This document shows, piece after piece, positions 8,761-17,283 of a stretch of DNA of 49,348 nt. Under the pieces are notes generated by a model. The model was not told where the DNA came from. It saw nothing but the letters and a program-made list of their open reading frames with translations, and made no database searches. This DNA comes from Woeseiaceae bacterium (GTDB lineage Bacteria; Pseudomonadota; Gammaproteobacteria; Steroidobacterales; Woeseiaceae): the NCBI GenBank assembly GCA_030066735.1, contig JASJBB010000013.1:1-49348 (forward strand), in the 5' to 3' direction. How positions within the stretch are numbered: position 1 is the first letter of the stretch; each line of letters opens with the position of its first letter. A program made the position numbers and the translations under genes.

Positions 8761-10193
8761 GCAGACTTCTCTTCGTAGCCGTAAACCGATTTGACCTCGA
8801 GAAACTCCTCGATGCCGTGCGCACCCCACTCGCGGCCATTGCCCGACTGCTTGTAGCCGCCGAAGGGCGCCATCGAGTCGAGGTACGCACCATTGATATG
8901 GACCATGCCGGTGCGCATTCGTGCGGCCACATTGCGCGCCCGGTCGAGGTTGCCCGATGAGACGTAGCCGGACAGTCCGTAGGGTGTGTCGTTGGCAATC
9001 CGCACAGCATCGTCGTCATCCTCGTAAGGAATGATGGACAGCACCGGGCCAAAGATCTCTTCGCGGGCAATGGTCATGTCATTGCTAACGTTGGCGAACA
9101 CGGTGGGCTTCGCGAAATAGCCCGCGTCGAGGCCCTCGGGCCGGCCGGTGCCGCCGGCAGCCAGCGTCGCACCCTCGTCGATCCCTTTTTGTATCAACCC
9201 CTGTACCTTGTTCCACTGAACGTCCGATACCAGCGGGCCTACCTCGGTCTTCTCGTCGGTCGGGTCGCCCACGATCGTCGCGTCGGCAACCGCTGCCGCC
9301 AGGGCCGCGGCTTCATCCATGCGGTCCTTTGGCACCAGCATGCGCGACGGGGCGTCGCAGGACTGGCCGGTGTTGTCGAATACGTCAGCCGCGCCGTCTT
9401 TAACCGCCTTTTCGAAGTCGGCGTCGTCGAGAATGATGTTGGCGGATTTGCCGCCCAGTTCCTGGGCGACGCGCTTGACCGTTGGCGCCGCATTCTGCGC
9501 CACCATGACACCGGCCCGGGTCGAACCCGTAAACGACATCATGTCGACGTCGGGATGCTGACTGAGCGCGGTGCCGACGCCGGGACCGTCGCCATTGACC
9601 AGGTTGAATACGCCGGCGGGCACGCCCGCGGTGTCGAGAATTTCTGCGAAGATCATCGCGTCGAACGGCGCGATTTCGCTCGGTTTGAGCACCATCGTGC
9701 ACCCGGCCGCCAGCGCGGGCGCGACCTTGACTGCGACCTGGTTCATCGGCCAGTTCCACGGCGTGATCAGGCCGCACACACCGACGGGCTCCTTGACGAT
9801 CAGCGTCGTGCGGTTGCGTTCCTCGAACTCGAAGGTTTTCAGGGCGCGCAGGGCGGCCTTGATGTGCTGCGGGCCGCTCGCGGCCTGGGCGTTCTTGGCC
9901 AGGCCCCACGGGGCGCCCATTTCTTCCATGATGGCCTCGGCCACTTCATCGTGGCGCTTGGCAAACTCGGCGAGGATAGCCTCGAGCAACTCAATTCTCT
10001 CCTCCCGCGTGGTCTGCGAATAGGTCTCGAAAGCCCGTTTGGCCGCGGCCACGGCCAGGTCGACGTCGGCGGCCGACCCCAGGGTGATTCGGCCACAGAC
10101 CTCTTCGGTGGCAGGATTGATGACATCAAACGGGTTCGGCGTAACCGGGTCTACCCATTTGCCATCGATGTAAAACTGGAGCATTTCGCGCAT
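8757..10193 (-). CDS. NAD(P)-dependent aldehyde dehydrogenase
   Basis: A 478-residue ALDH-superfamily enzyme with all core residues: Asn147 in TPWNWPMNQ, Lys170 in VLKPSE, the cofactor-binding FTGSTRAG, the general base Glu245 in QELGGK, and the nucleophile Cys279 in GQSCDAPSRM. It oxidises an aldehyde to a carboxylate in the cytoplasm; the substrate is not evident. The ATG at 10193 has a strong GAGGAGG site upstream. It is transcribed divergently from the liv operon across a 121-bp gap, so it could feed carboxylates toward the CoA ligase and beta-oxidation genes on the other side (inference). Confidence 0.9.
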   Translation of the reverse strand: MREMLQFYIDGKWVDPVTPNPFDVINPATEEVCGRITLGSAADVDLAVAAAKRAFETYSQTTREERIELLEAILAEFAKRHDEVAEAIMEEMGAPWGLAKNAQAASGPQHIKAALRALKTFEFEERNRTTLIVKEPVGVCGLITPWNWPMNQVAVKVAPALAAGCTMVLKPSEIAPFDAMIFAEILDTAGVPAGVFNLVNGDGPGVGTALSQHPDVDMMSFTGSTRAGVMVAQNAAPTVKRVAQELGGKSANIILDDADFEKAVKDGAADVFDNTGQSCDAPSRMLVPKDRMDEAAALAAAVADATIVGDPTDEKTEVGPLVSDVQWNKVQGLIQKGIDEGATLAAGGTGRPEGLDAGYFAKPTVFANVSNDMTIAREEIFGPVLSIIPYEDDDDAVRIANDTPYGLSGYVSSGNLDRARNVAARMRTGMVHINGAYLDSMAPFGGYKQSGNGREWGAHGIEEFLEVKSVYGYEEKSA

Positions 10194-10314
10194 CGTTGGT
10201 CCTCCTCGGCCAGCCGCGAATGATATCCTAGAAGCCGACGGGAGGCCTAATAATGCCGGCCGTCTGACAGGCACCTCGAACAGCGCGGCATAATAATAAG
10301 AACAGGGGGGCACG

Positions 10315-11193
10315 TTGCTACCGCTCAGTGACGTCATACATCTCGCGATCACGGGAATAGCGCAGGGTTGCGCTTACGGGCTGATCGCGCTCGGCTTCGT
10401 GCTGATTTACAAGGCGACCGAGGTCGTCAATTTCGCACACGGCGAATTCATGATGCTGGGCGCTTTCGCCGTACTGACCCTGTCGGAAGCGCTTGGCTGG
10501 GGGTTCTGGCCGTCATTTCTCGTCGGCTGCCTGTCGATCGCGGTCGTTGGTTACATCGTCGACGCCCAGGTCATGCGCCGCATCATTGGCGAGTCACAGG
10601 CCAGCATTTTCATTCTCACCGTTGCATTCGGTTTTATCTTCCGCGCCCTTGCCGGGATGATCTTCGGCTGGAACGCGCGCTCGGTGGAGGCGCCGTTTAC
10701 AGGCAAGCTGGCAATCGGCGATCTTGCCGAAATCAACTACGACCGGCTCACGATCATCGTCGCGACCGTGATCTTCGTCGTCGCCATTCGGCTGTTCTTC
10801 CGGCGGACGCGCTTCGGGGTTGCAATGCAAGCGGCCTCGCAGAACCAGCTCGCCGCGTATTACATGGGCATTCCAGTCAAACGGCTCGTGTCGCTGACCT
10901 GGGCTTTGGGCGCCTTTATCGCGGCCGCCGCCGGGGCGCTGCTGGCCCCGGTCACGCAGGTCGACACGACCATCGGCTTCCTGGGTATCAAGGCGCTGGC
11001 AGGCGCGATCGTCGGCGGCTTCGGCTCGATCTACGGCGCGCTGCTCGGCTGCATCCTGATCGGCGTCATCGAACCGTTTGCCGATTACTTCCTGCCCGGC
11101 ACCAAGGGCGTATCGGCCTACGTCGTCATGTTGCTGGTGCTGTTCGTCAGGCCCGAGGGCCTGATCCCGCAGACCTACCAGAAGAAGGTCTGA
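10315..11193 (+). CDS. livH: LivH-type branched-chain/carboxylate ABC transporter permease
   Basis: A 292-residue inner-membrane permease with about eight hydrophobic segments and the family blocks AITGIAQGCAYGLIALGF, VVNFAHGEFMMLG and LAGAIVGGFGSIYGALLGC. The start is a TTG at 10315 preceded by an AGGGGGG ribosome site. It opens the operon livH-livM-livG-livF-acyl-CoA ligase-livK. With an acyl-CoA ligase and beta-oxidation genes adjoining, the substrate is more likely a carboxylic acid than an amino acid (inference from context). Confidence 0.9.
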   Translation: MLPLSDVIHLAITGIAQGCAYGLIALGFVLIYKATEVVNFAHGEFMMLGAFAVLTLSEALGWGFWPSFLVGCLSIAVVGYIVDAQVMRRIIGESQASIFILTVAFGFIFRALAGMIFGWNARSVEAPFTGKLAIGDLAEINYDRLTIIVATVIFVVAIRLFFRRTRFGVAMQAASQNQLAAYYMGIPVKRLVSLTWALGAFIAAAAGALLAPVTQVDTTIGFLGIKALAGAIVGGFGSIYGALLGCILIGVIEPFADYFLPGTKGVSAYVVMLLVLFVRPEGLIPQTYQKKV

Positions 11194-11196
11194 GTC

Positions 11197-12273
11197 ATGC
11201 AGTTTCTGTTCAAGACCGCATACGACGACGACATTCGCTTTCTTGCGAAGACGGGCGAAAAGGTCCGCGTCGCGATCGTGGTCGCATTCCTGCTGGCGGC
11301 GCCGCTGTTCCTGCAGGACTACTACCTTGCCGAACTCGGGCTGTTGCTGGTTTACGCGATCGCCGGCATCGGGCTGATGCTGCTGACGGGTCATACCGGG
11401 CAGGTCAGCTTCGGCCACGCAGGTTTCCTCGGCATTGGCGCGTACGCGCACTCGGTATTACTGTCGTACGGCCTGCCTTTTCTCGTCTCGATCTTCGCCA
11501 GCGCCGCCCTGGCGGGCCTGGTCGGCATGGCACTGGGGCGCTCGGCGTCGAAAATGCACGGGTTCTATCTCGCGATAGCCACTCTGGCTTTCGGCATCCT
11601 CATCGAGACGTTGTTTGGCGAATGGTCGTCGGTGACGGGTGGCCACATGGGCCTGGCCGTGCCGTCGCTGAAGATCTTCGGGCTGTCATTGACCGAGGTG
11701 TGGCAGCAGTACTACGTCGACGTGTTCTTCACGCTGTTTGTTGTCGTTGGCGCCGCCAACCTGTTCCGCAGTCCGACCGGGCGGTCGTTCGTCGCCGTAC
11801 GCGATTCGGAGCTGTCGGCGCGCTGTCTCGGCGTCAACGTGGAATGGATCAAGATCCAGGCGTTCGGCATCAGCGCCGCAATTACCGGCCTCGCCGGCGC
11901 GCTGCTTGCACACCACCTGACCTACCTTGCACCGGACGTGTTCGGGGTGCTCGAATCGCTCAAGCTGTTGCTCATGATCGTGGTCGGCGGGCTGGGCACG
12001 ATCCTCGGCGCGATACTCGGCGCCATCGTGATCTCGCTGCTGCCTGTCGGCATCAGTTTCCTGAAGGGCGTATTGCCGCCAGCCATCGGGCAGACGGCAG
12101 GGCTGGAGCCGCTGCTTTTCGGCCTGATTATCGTCCTCGTCATTGTGTTCGAGCCGGGCGGGCTGTACGGCCGATGGATGAAGATCCGGTTCTTTTTCGA
12201 GACGTTTCCCTACTACCGCAAGTCGTCGTTCGTGCGGCAAAAGGCCTACCTCAAGACGGAGCGCATGCGGTGA
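11197..12273 (+). CDS. livM: LivM-type ABC transporter permease
   Basis: The second permease of the transporter, 358 residues, with the LivM blocks GIGLMLLTGHTGQVSFGHAG, FRSPTGRSFVAVRDSE and KLLLMIVVGGLGTILGAILGA. It begins three bases after the livH stop. The C-terminal tail (GRWMKIRFFFETFPYYRK and onward) extends past the last membrane helix with many aromatic and basic residues, probably cytoplasmic. Its stop overlaps the GTG start of livG. It pairs with LivH to form the membrane channel. Confidence 0.9.
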   Translation: MQFLFKTAYDDDIRFLAKTGEKVRVAIVVAFLLAAPLFLQDYYLAELGLLLVYAIAGIGLMLLTGHTGQVSFGHAGFLGIGAYAHSVLLSYGLPFLVSIFASAALAGLVGMALGRSASKMHGFYLAIATLAFGILIETLFGEWSSVTGGHMGLAVPSLKIFGLSLTEVWQQYYVDVFFTLFVVVGAANLFRSPTGRSFVAVRDSELSARCLGVNVEWIKIQAFGISAAITGLAGALLAHHLTYLAPDVFGVLESLKLLLMIVVGGLGTILGAILGAIVISLLPVGISFLKGVLPPAIGQTAGLEPLLFGLIIVLVIVFEPGGLYGRWMKIRFFFETFPYYRKSSFVRQKAYLKTERMR

Positions 12274-13043
12274 GCGCGGCGCAGCGACTGTCGGTTCGTA
12301 ACCTGTCGATCGAATTCGGCGGCGTGCACGCCGTCGAGGACGTGTCGTTCGACGTCGAGCCAGGTGAGACGTTCGCCATCATCGGGCCGAACGGCGCCGG
12401 CAAGAGTACGATCTTCAACCTGATCAGCCGGCTGTACGAGCCCACGAGCGGCACGATCCACTACGGGGAACAGGACCTGCTCGCGCTGCCGGCGCACAAA
12501 GTCGTCTACACCGGCATCGGTCGCACCTTCCAGAACATCGAACTGTTCGAGCAGGCCACGGTGCTGCAAAACCTGCTCGTCGGTCGCCACGCGCACATGC
12601 GCAGGAATCCGTTCAGCGACTTCCTGTTCTGGCCGGGCGTGCGCGGCCGCGAGATCGCACATCGGCGCAAGGTCGAGGACATCATCGACCTGCTGGAGAT
12701 TGCACAGTACCGGGACGAACGCATTGCCGACCTGCCTTATGGCGCCCGCAAGAACGTCGAGCTGGCGCGGGCGCTGTGTGCGGAGCCGTCACTGCTGTTG
12801 CTGGACGAGCCGGCCTCGGGCCTGAACAACGAGGAGACCGACGATATCTCGTTTTATCTCGAGGACGTCAAGCACGATCTCGGTGTCACGCTGGTCATGG
12901 TGGAGCACGATATGAATCTCGTGGGCCAGGTTGCCGATCGCGTCATGGCCATCAACGATGGCCGGCTGCTGGCAATAGGCGAGCCCGACGACGTGCGCGA
13001 GAACCCGGAAGTGCAGCGCGCCTATCTCGGGGTTGCCGAATGA
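12270..13043 (+). CDS. livG: LivG-type ABC transporter ATPase
   Basis: A 257-residue ATPase starting at a GTG that overlaps the livM stop (GTGA). The frame is open far upstream, but that is a shadow of livH and livM. Walker A is GPNGAGKST (residues 39-47) and Walker B is LLLLDEPASGLN. The ABC signature region reads LPYGARKNVELARAL, diverging from the usual LSxGQ as is common in LivG. With LivF it powers LivHM. The gene ends in an ATGA overlap with livF. Confidence 0.92.
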   Translation: MSAAQRLSVRNLSIEFGGVHAVEDVSFDVEPGETFAIIGPNGAGKSTIFNLISRLYEPTSGTIHYGEQDLLALPAHKVVYTGIGRTFQNIELFEQATVLQNLLVGRHAHMRRNPFSDFLFWPGVRGREIAHRRKVEDIIDLLEIAQYRDERIADLPYGARKNVELARALCAEPSLLLLDEPASGLNNEETDDISFYLEDVKHDLGVTLVMVEHDMNLVGQVADRVMAINDGRLLAIGEPDDVRENPEVQRAYLGVAE

Positions 13044-13813
13044 GTGCGCCGCTGCTGGAACTGCGCAACATCGAGACCTATTACGGTCCGATCATGGCGA
13101 TCCGCGGAGTGAGCCTGACCGTGGAGGAGGGCGAAATCGTCGCGGTGCTCGGCGCCAACGGCGCCGGCAAGACGACGCTGCTGAAGACGGCGACGGGCGC
13201 CCTCGACAGCAACAAGGGGCAGGTCCTGCTCGGCGGCGAAGAGATCCAGTGCCGCGATCCGGACTGGGTGGCTCGTAAAGGCATTGCTCATGTTCCCGAA
13301 GGCCGCGAAGTGTTCCCGTTCCTGACGGTCGCCGACAACCTCGCGATGGGCGCATTCAACCGGCGCGATCGCGACAGCGTGGCCGCAGACCGGGAGACCG
13401 TCTACGACTATTTCCCGGCGCTGCGTGAACTTCGCCACAAGATGGCCGCTTACCTCTCGGGCGGGCAGCAGCAGATGCTGGCGATCGGCCGTGGTTTCAT
13501 GGCGCGCCCGAGGCTGCTGATGCTCGACGAGCCGTCACTCGGCCTGTCACCCGTTCTGGTGCAGGAGATCTTCGGCATCATCAGGCGGCTCAACGAGGAG
13601 CAGGGACTCACGATCCTGCTGGTTGAACAAAACGCCAACGTGGCGCTACAGGTCTCCGACCGCGGCTACGTGATGGAAGTCGGCGGCATGGTCATGGATG
13701 GCCCGTCGGACCACCTGATCGAAAGCGAGGACATCAAAGAGTTCTATCTCGGCAAGAAGGAAGAAGGCGTGCGCGGACGGCGCCGCTGGAAGAAACGGAA
13801 GACGTGGCGATGA
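13040..13813 (+). CDS. livF: LivF-type ABC transporter ATPase
   Basis: The second ATPase, 257 residues, with Walker A GANGAGKTT, signature YLSGGQQQM and Walker B LLMLDEPSLGLS. The ATG overlaps the livG stop by four bases. It carries a strongly basic C-terminal tail (GVRGRRRWKKRKTWR) beyond the normal end of LivF; such tails, like the LivM tail here, are known to me mainly from liv clusters that contain an AMP-forming CoA ligase. The stop overlaps the ligase ATG. Confidence 0.92.
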   Translation: MSAPLLELRNIETYYGPIMAIRGVSLTVEEGEIVAVLGANGAGKTTLLKTATGALDSNKGQVLLGGEEIQCRDPDWVARKGIAHVPEGREVFPFLTVADNLAMGAFNRRDRDSVAADRETVYDYFPALRELRHKMAAYLSGGQQQMLAIGRGFMARPRLLMLDEPSLGLSPVLVQEIFGIIRRLNEEQGLTILLVEQNANVALQVSDRGYVMEVGGMVMDGPSDHLIESEDIKEFYLGKKEEGVRGRRRWKKRKTWR

Positions 13814-15639
13814 GCGCAAACGATGTCATCGTTCACGGCTGCGACACGTTGCCGAAGCTGTTTCTCAAGGTGTCGGCAGAACGTGGCGAGCGCATCGCGA
13901 TGCGGGAGAAGGACTTCGGCATCTGGCAGAGTTACACGTGGAGTGACTATCGTGAGCGCGCCTGCGAAATCGCCTGGGGACTGCTATCGCTCGGCTTGGA
14001 ACGCGGTGACGTCGTTTCGATTCAGAGCGAGGACTGCCGCGAATGGCTGTGGGCCGATATCGGCACGCTGCTGGCGGGCGGGGTGGTCAACGGCATTTAC
14101 CCGACCTACCAGTCGCGCCAGGTCGAACACACGCTTACCGACTCAAACTGCCGGTTCCTGTTTGCCGAGGACGAGGAGCAGCTCGACAAGTACCTTGAAA
14201 TAGAGGACAGGTTGCCGAATATCGAGCGCGTCTTCGTGTTCGACTGGACCGGTTTGCGGGACTTCGAGCATGACAAGGTTGCGCCCCTCGACACGCTATT
14301 GCTCCTGGGTCGCGAGTTCGGCGCCGACAATGAGGGTCTCATCGAGCGTATCGCGGACGAGGGCAGCGGCGACGATCTCGCCGCGCTCGTGTACACCTCC
14401 GGCACCACCGGCATGCCGAAAGGCGCGATGCTGTCGCAGCGCTACATCCTGTTCCAGATGACGATTGCGCCCGAGTACCTGCGGCAGGGCGCCGACGACG
14501 AACTCCTGACCTACCTGCCGCTTTGCCACATCGCGGAACGGGTGTTTTCCTGCTGGTTGCCAATGGCCCACGGTGCAACGATCAACTTCGCCGAGAGCCC
14601 CGAGACGGTCATGCAGAACCTGCAGGAGGTATCGCCGACCTACGTGTTCGCAGTGCCCCGTGTGTGGGAGAAATTCTACTCGCGAGTGACGACGGCGATG
14701 GCGGACGCAACCTGGCTGGGGCGCAAGGCCTGGGAATGGGCGATGAGAATCGGCACACGGCGCGCCGACAAGATTGTCGCCAATGAACCACTGTCCACTT
14801 ACGAGCGCCTGCGCTACACGATTGCCGATCGGCTGGTCTTCGGCAATATCAAGAAAGTCCTCGGGCTCGACCGGGCGCGTAATGCCGCGTCCGGCGCCGC
14901 GCCAATCTCGCCGGCGTTGCTGCGCTGGTTCCTGGCCATGGACATCGCGATCGACGAACTGTGGGGCCAGACCGAATTGGGGATCATCACGAGTACCCGC
15001 AAAGGCAAGTTCCGTTTCGGTACTGTCGGGCCCGCCATGCCCGGTACCGAGGTGCGCATTGCGGACAGCGGCGAGATCGTGGCCCGCTCCGACGGCCAGT
15101 TCTCGGGTTACCTGAACCTGCCGGACAAGACGGCCGAGACGCTGGTCGATGGCTGGGTGCACACGGGTGACGTTGGCGAACTGGACGACGAGGGTAACCT
15201 GTCGATTACCGACCGTCTCAAGGACATCATCATCACGGCGGGGGGCAAAAACATCACGCCGTCGGTCATAGAGAACGAGCTCAAATTTTCGCCGTATGTC
15301 TCGGACGCCGTGGTCATAGGCGATGCGCGCAAGTTCCTGACCTGCCTGATCATGATCGACCAGGAGAACGTGGAGCACTACGCGCAGACGCAGTCGATAC
15401 CGTTCACCGACTATCGCTCCTTGTGCGCGCGACCCGAGATCGTCGACCTGATCGACACCGAGGTATCACGGGTCAACAGCGGATTCTCGAGCGTCGAGCA
15501 GGTCAAGAAGTTCCGGCTCATCGATGTGTTGTTGACGGCCGAGGACGAGGAGCTGACGCCGACGATGAAGCTGAAGCGCAGCTTCGTCAGCAAAAAATAC
15601 GCCGGTTTGATTGATAGTATGTATTCCCGGTCTGCCTGA
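13810..15639 (+). CDS. AMP-forming long-chain-type acyl-CoA ligase
   Basis: A 609-residue ANL-superfamily ligase with the AMP-binding P-loop LVYTSGTTGMPKGAM (about residues 193-207), the LWGQTE adenine-binding motif, the hinge TDRLKDIIITAGGKNITP, and a typical long-chain synthetase C-terminus (TPTMKLKR). It joins a carboxylate to CoA via an acyl-AMP. I chose the ATG at 13810 because it overlaps the livF stop as ATGA; a GTG at 13804 is an alternative adding two residues. Its position inside a liv operon implies that the imported acid is captured as a CoA thioester on entry. Chain length is not readable from sequence. Confidence 0.9.
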   Translation: MSANDVIVHGCDTLPKLFLKVSAERGERIAMREKDFGIWQSYTWSDYRERACEIAWGLLSLGLERGDVVSIQSEDCREWLWADIGTLLAGGVVNGIYPTYQSRQVEHTLTDSNCRFLFAEDEEQLDKYLEIEDRLPNIERVFVFDWTGLRDFEHDKVAPLDTLLLLGREFGADNEGLIERIADEGSGDDLAALVYTSGTTGMPKGAMLSQRYILFQMTIAPEYLRQGADDELLTYLPLCHIAERVFSCWLPMAHGATINFAESPETVMQNLQEVSPTYVFAVPRVWEKFYSRVTTAMADATWLGRKAWEWAMRIGTRRADKIVANEPLSTYERLRYTIADRLVFGNIKKVLGLDRARNAASGAAPISPALLRWFLAMDIAIDELWGQTELGIITSTRKGKFRFGTVGPAMPGTEVRIADSGEIVARSDGQFSGYLNLPDKTAETLVDGWVHTGDVGELDDEGNLSITDRLKDIIITAGGKNITPSVIENELKFSPYVSDAVVIGDARKFLTCLIMIDQENVEHYAQTQSIPFTDYRSLCARPEIVDLIDTEVSRVNSGFSSVEQVKKFRLIDVLLTAEDEELTPTMKLKRSFVSKKYAGLIDSMYSRSA

Positions 15640-15659
15640 ATGCCTGTGAGAGACAAGAC

Positions 15660-16841
15660 ATGAAGAAATGGATTGCCCTGGCGCCGCTGTTTGTCCTTGG
15701 CTGTGGCGGCGAGCCAGCCGGTACCGCGCCCGATGCCCCGCGCGGAGTGACCGACGATACGATCGTTATCGGCTCACACAACGACCTGTCAGGGGTGCTG
15801 GCGATCTGGGGCGTGCCGTCGAGCAATGGGCAACGCATGCGCTTCGACCAGGCGAACGCAGAGGGCGGCGTGCACGGCCGCAGGATCGAGTTCATTGTCG
15901 AGGACACCCAGTACCAGATGCCGATGGCGGTGAAGGCGACCAACAAGCTGCTCAACGTGGATAACATCTTCCTGATGGTGGGCGCGATGGGCACGCCGAT
16001 GAACATCGCCTTGATGCCGAGAATGTTCGAGGCCAACGTGCCGAGCCTGTTCCCGCTCACCGGCGCCGTGCAGATGTACGAGCCGCTGCACCCGATGAAG
16101 TTCAGCTACTTCGTGAGCTACCGCGACCAGGTTCGCGGCGGCATGCGCTACATGATCGAGCAAAACGGTTTCGAGAAGGTGTGCCTGCAGGCGATCTCGA
16201 ACGACTACGGCGAGGAAAACGTGCATGGCTACGAGCAGGCCGTCGAGGAACTCGGCCTGGAGTCGGTCTACGAGGGCCGGCACAAGAACACCGAGACCGA
16301 CTTCGTTGGCACGATCACCGCCATCAAGAACTCGGGCTGCGAGATGCTCGTGCTCGGCCCGCTCGTCAAGGACACGATCCTGATCTATTCGGCCGCGCGC
16401 GATGCGGGTTGGGATGCGCCCATCATTAGCAACATGGTGTCCTACGTGGCCGAGGTGGCTGAGGCTGCCAACGGCGCGACCGAGGGGCTGTACTCAGCCT
16501 CGTCTTTCTACGTGCCCGATTTCAAGGCAGCGGAGCCGGACTCCTGGCTCGCCAACTGGTACGAGGAGTACGTTTCCCGGTTCGGCGAGGAGCCGGCGCC
16601 GCAGTCGATCATTGGCTACACGAGCGCCGATCTCGTCGTGCGCGCGCTCGAGGCGGCGGGGCCGGACGTATCGGTAGAGAAGGTGCTGACTGCGCTCGAG
16701 AGCATCGATTACTACGAAGACCCGTTCGGGGGACCGTCGATGTCGTTCAGTGCGACCAAGCACCAGGGCGGGGACTACCTGCGCTTTTACCAGGTGCGCG
16801 ATGGCAAATGGGAAACCGTTGTCGAGAGTATTCCGTACTGA
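15660..16841 (+). CDS. livK: LivK-type periplasmic substrate-binding lipoprotein
   Basis: A 393-residue type I periplasmic binding protein. The N-terminus is a short lipoprotein signal with lipobox VLGC, followed by TDDTIVIGSHNDLSG, the usual start of the ligand-binding fold, and the hinge-region LVLGPLVKDTIL. It should be anchored at the membrane and deliver ligand to LivHMGF. It is the last gene of the operon, 20 bases after the CoA ligase. The absence of an aromatic or amino-acid catabolic gene nearby leaves the ligand open; an aliphatic or alicyclic acid fits the neighbouring beta-oxidation enzyme. Confidence 0.88.
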   Translation: MKKWIALAPLFVLGCGGEPAGTAPDAPRGVTDDTIVIGSHNDLSGVLAIWGVPSSNGQRMRFDQANAEGGVHGRRIEFIVEDTQYQMPMAVKATNKLLNVDNIFLMVGAMGTPMNIALMPRMFEANVPSLFPLTGAVQMYEPLHPMKFSYFVSYRDQVRGGMRYMIEQNGFEKVCLQAISNDYGEENVHGYEQAVEELGLESVYEGRHKNTETDFVGTITAIKNSGCEMLVLGPLVKDTILIYSAARDAGWDAPIISNMVSYVAEVAEAANGATEGLYSASSFYVPDFKAAEPDSWLANWYEEYVSRFGEEPAPQSIIGYTSADLVVRALEAAGPDVSVEKVLTALESIDYYEDPFGGPSMSFSATKHQGGDYLRFYQVRDGKWETVVESIPY

Positions 16842-16862
16842 GCGACGCGTCAGGACGGGTTG

Positions 16863-17243
16863 CTACGCCATCAGGAATTTCTGCCGGTATTCCGCCGGCG
16901 GCATGTCATACCAGGATTTGAAGGCCGTCGTGAACGAGCTGATGCTCGAATAGCCGAGCAGCATCGCGACCTCGAGCGCCTTCAGGCGCTTGTCACTGAG
17001 GTAGTTGACGGCCAGCACGGCGCGAACCTCGTTGAGGATCTTCTGAAAGCTCGTCTTTTCCGCACGCAGCCGCCGCTGCAGGGTGCGGCGACTGAGCTGC
17101 AAGCGCCGGCACGCGGCATCGGCGTTGGCCTCGCCAGCGGCGAGCAGCTCCGCGAGAAGGCGCTTGAGCTGGGCCGTGACGTCATCCTGCGAGTACGTCG
17201 AGCGCAGGTATTTTTCGGCTTGTTCTATGAGCTGACCGTACAT
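16863..17243 (-). CDS. Stand-alone AraC-type DNA-binding domain protein
   Basis: Only 126 residues, consisting almost entirely of an AraC-family double helix-turn-helix: first helix-turn-helix around CRRLQLSRRTLQRRLRAEK, second around VAMLLGYSSISSFTTAFKSW, ending in the usual PAEYRQKF. The ligand-binding half of normal 250-340-residue members is missing, and the sequence upstream holds no remnant, because the next 41 bases lead to the divergent beta-oxidation gene. It is either a genuine short regulator or the surviving end of a larger gene. By position it may control the divergent gene and/or the convergent liv operon. Confidence 0.8.
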   Translation of the reverse strand: MYGQLIEQAEKYLRSTYSQDDVTAQLKRLLAELLAAGEANADAACRRLQLSRRTLQRRLRAEKTSFQKILNEVRAVLAVNYLSDKRLKALEVAMLLGYSSISSFTTAFKSWYDMPPAEYRQKFLMA

Positions 17244-17283
17244 GGTGGCAAGATGCTATCAGAAATCGGCGCCAGGAGCCCCA

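Noticed and set aside
10368..12269. Long N-terminal extension of the livG frame through livH and livM
   Set aside because: The extension is Arg/Gly-rich out-of-frame translation; LivG homology begins at the GTG at 12270, which overlaps the livM stop.
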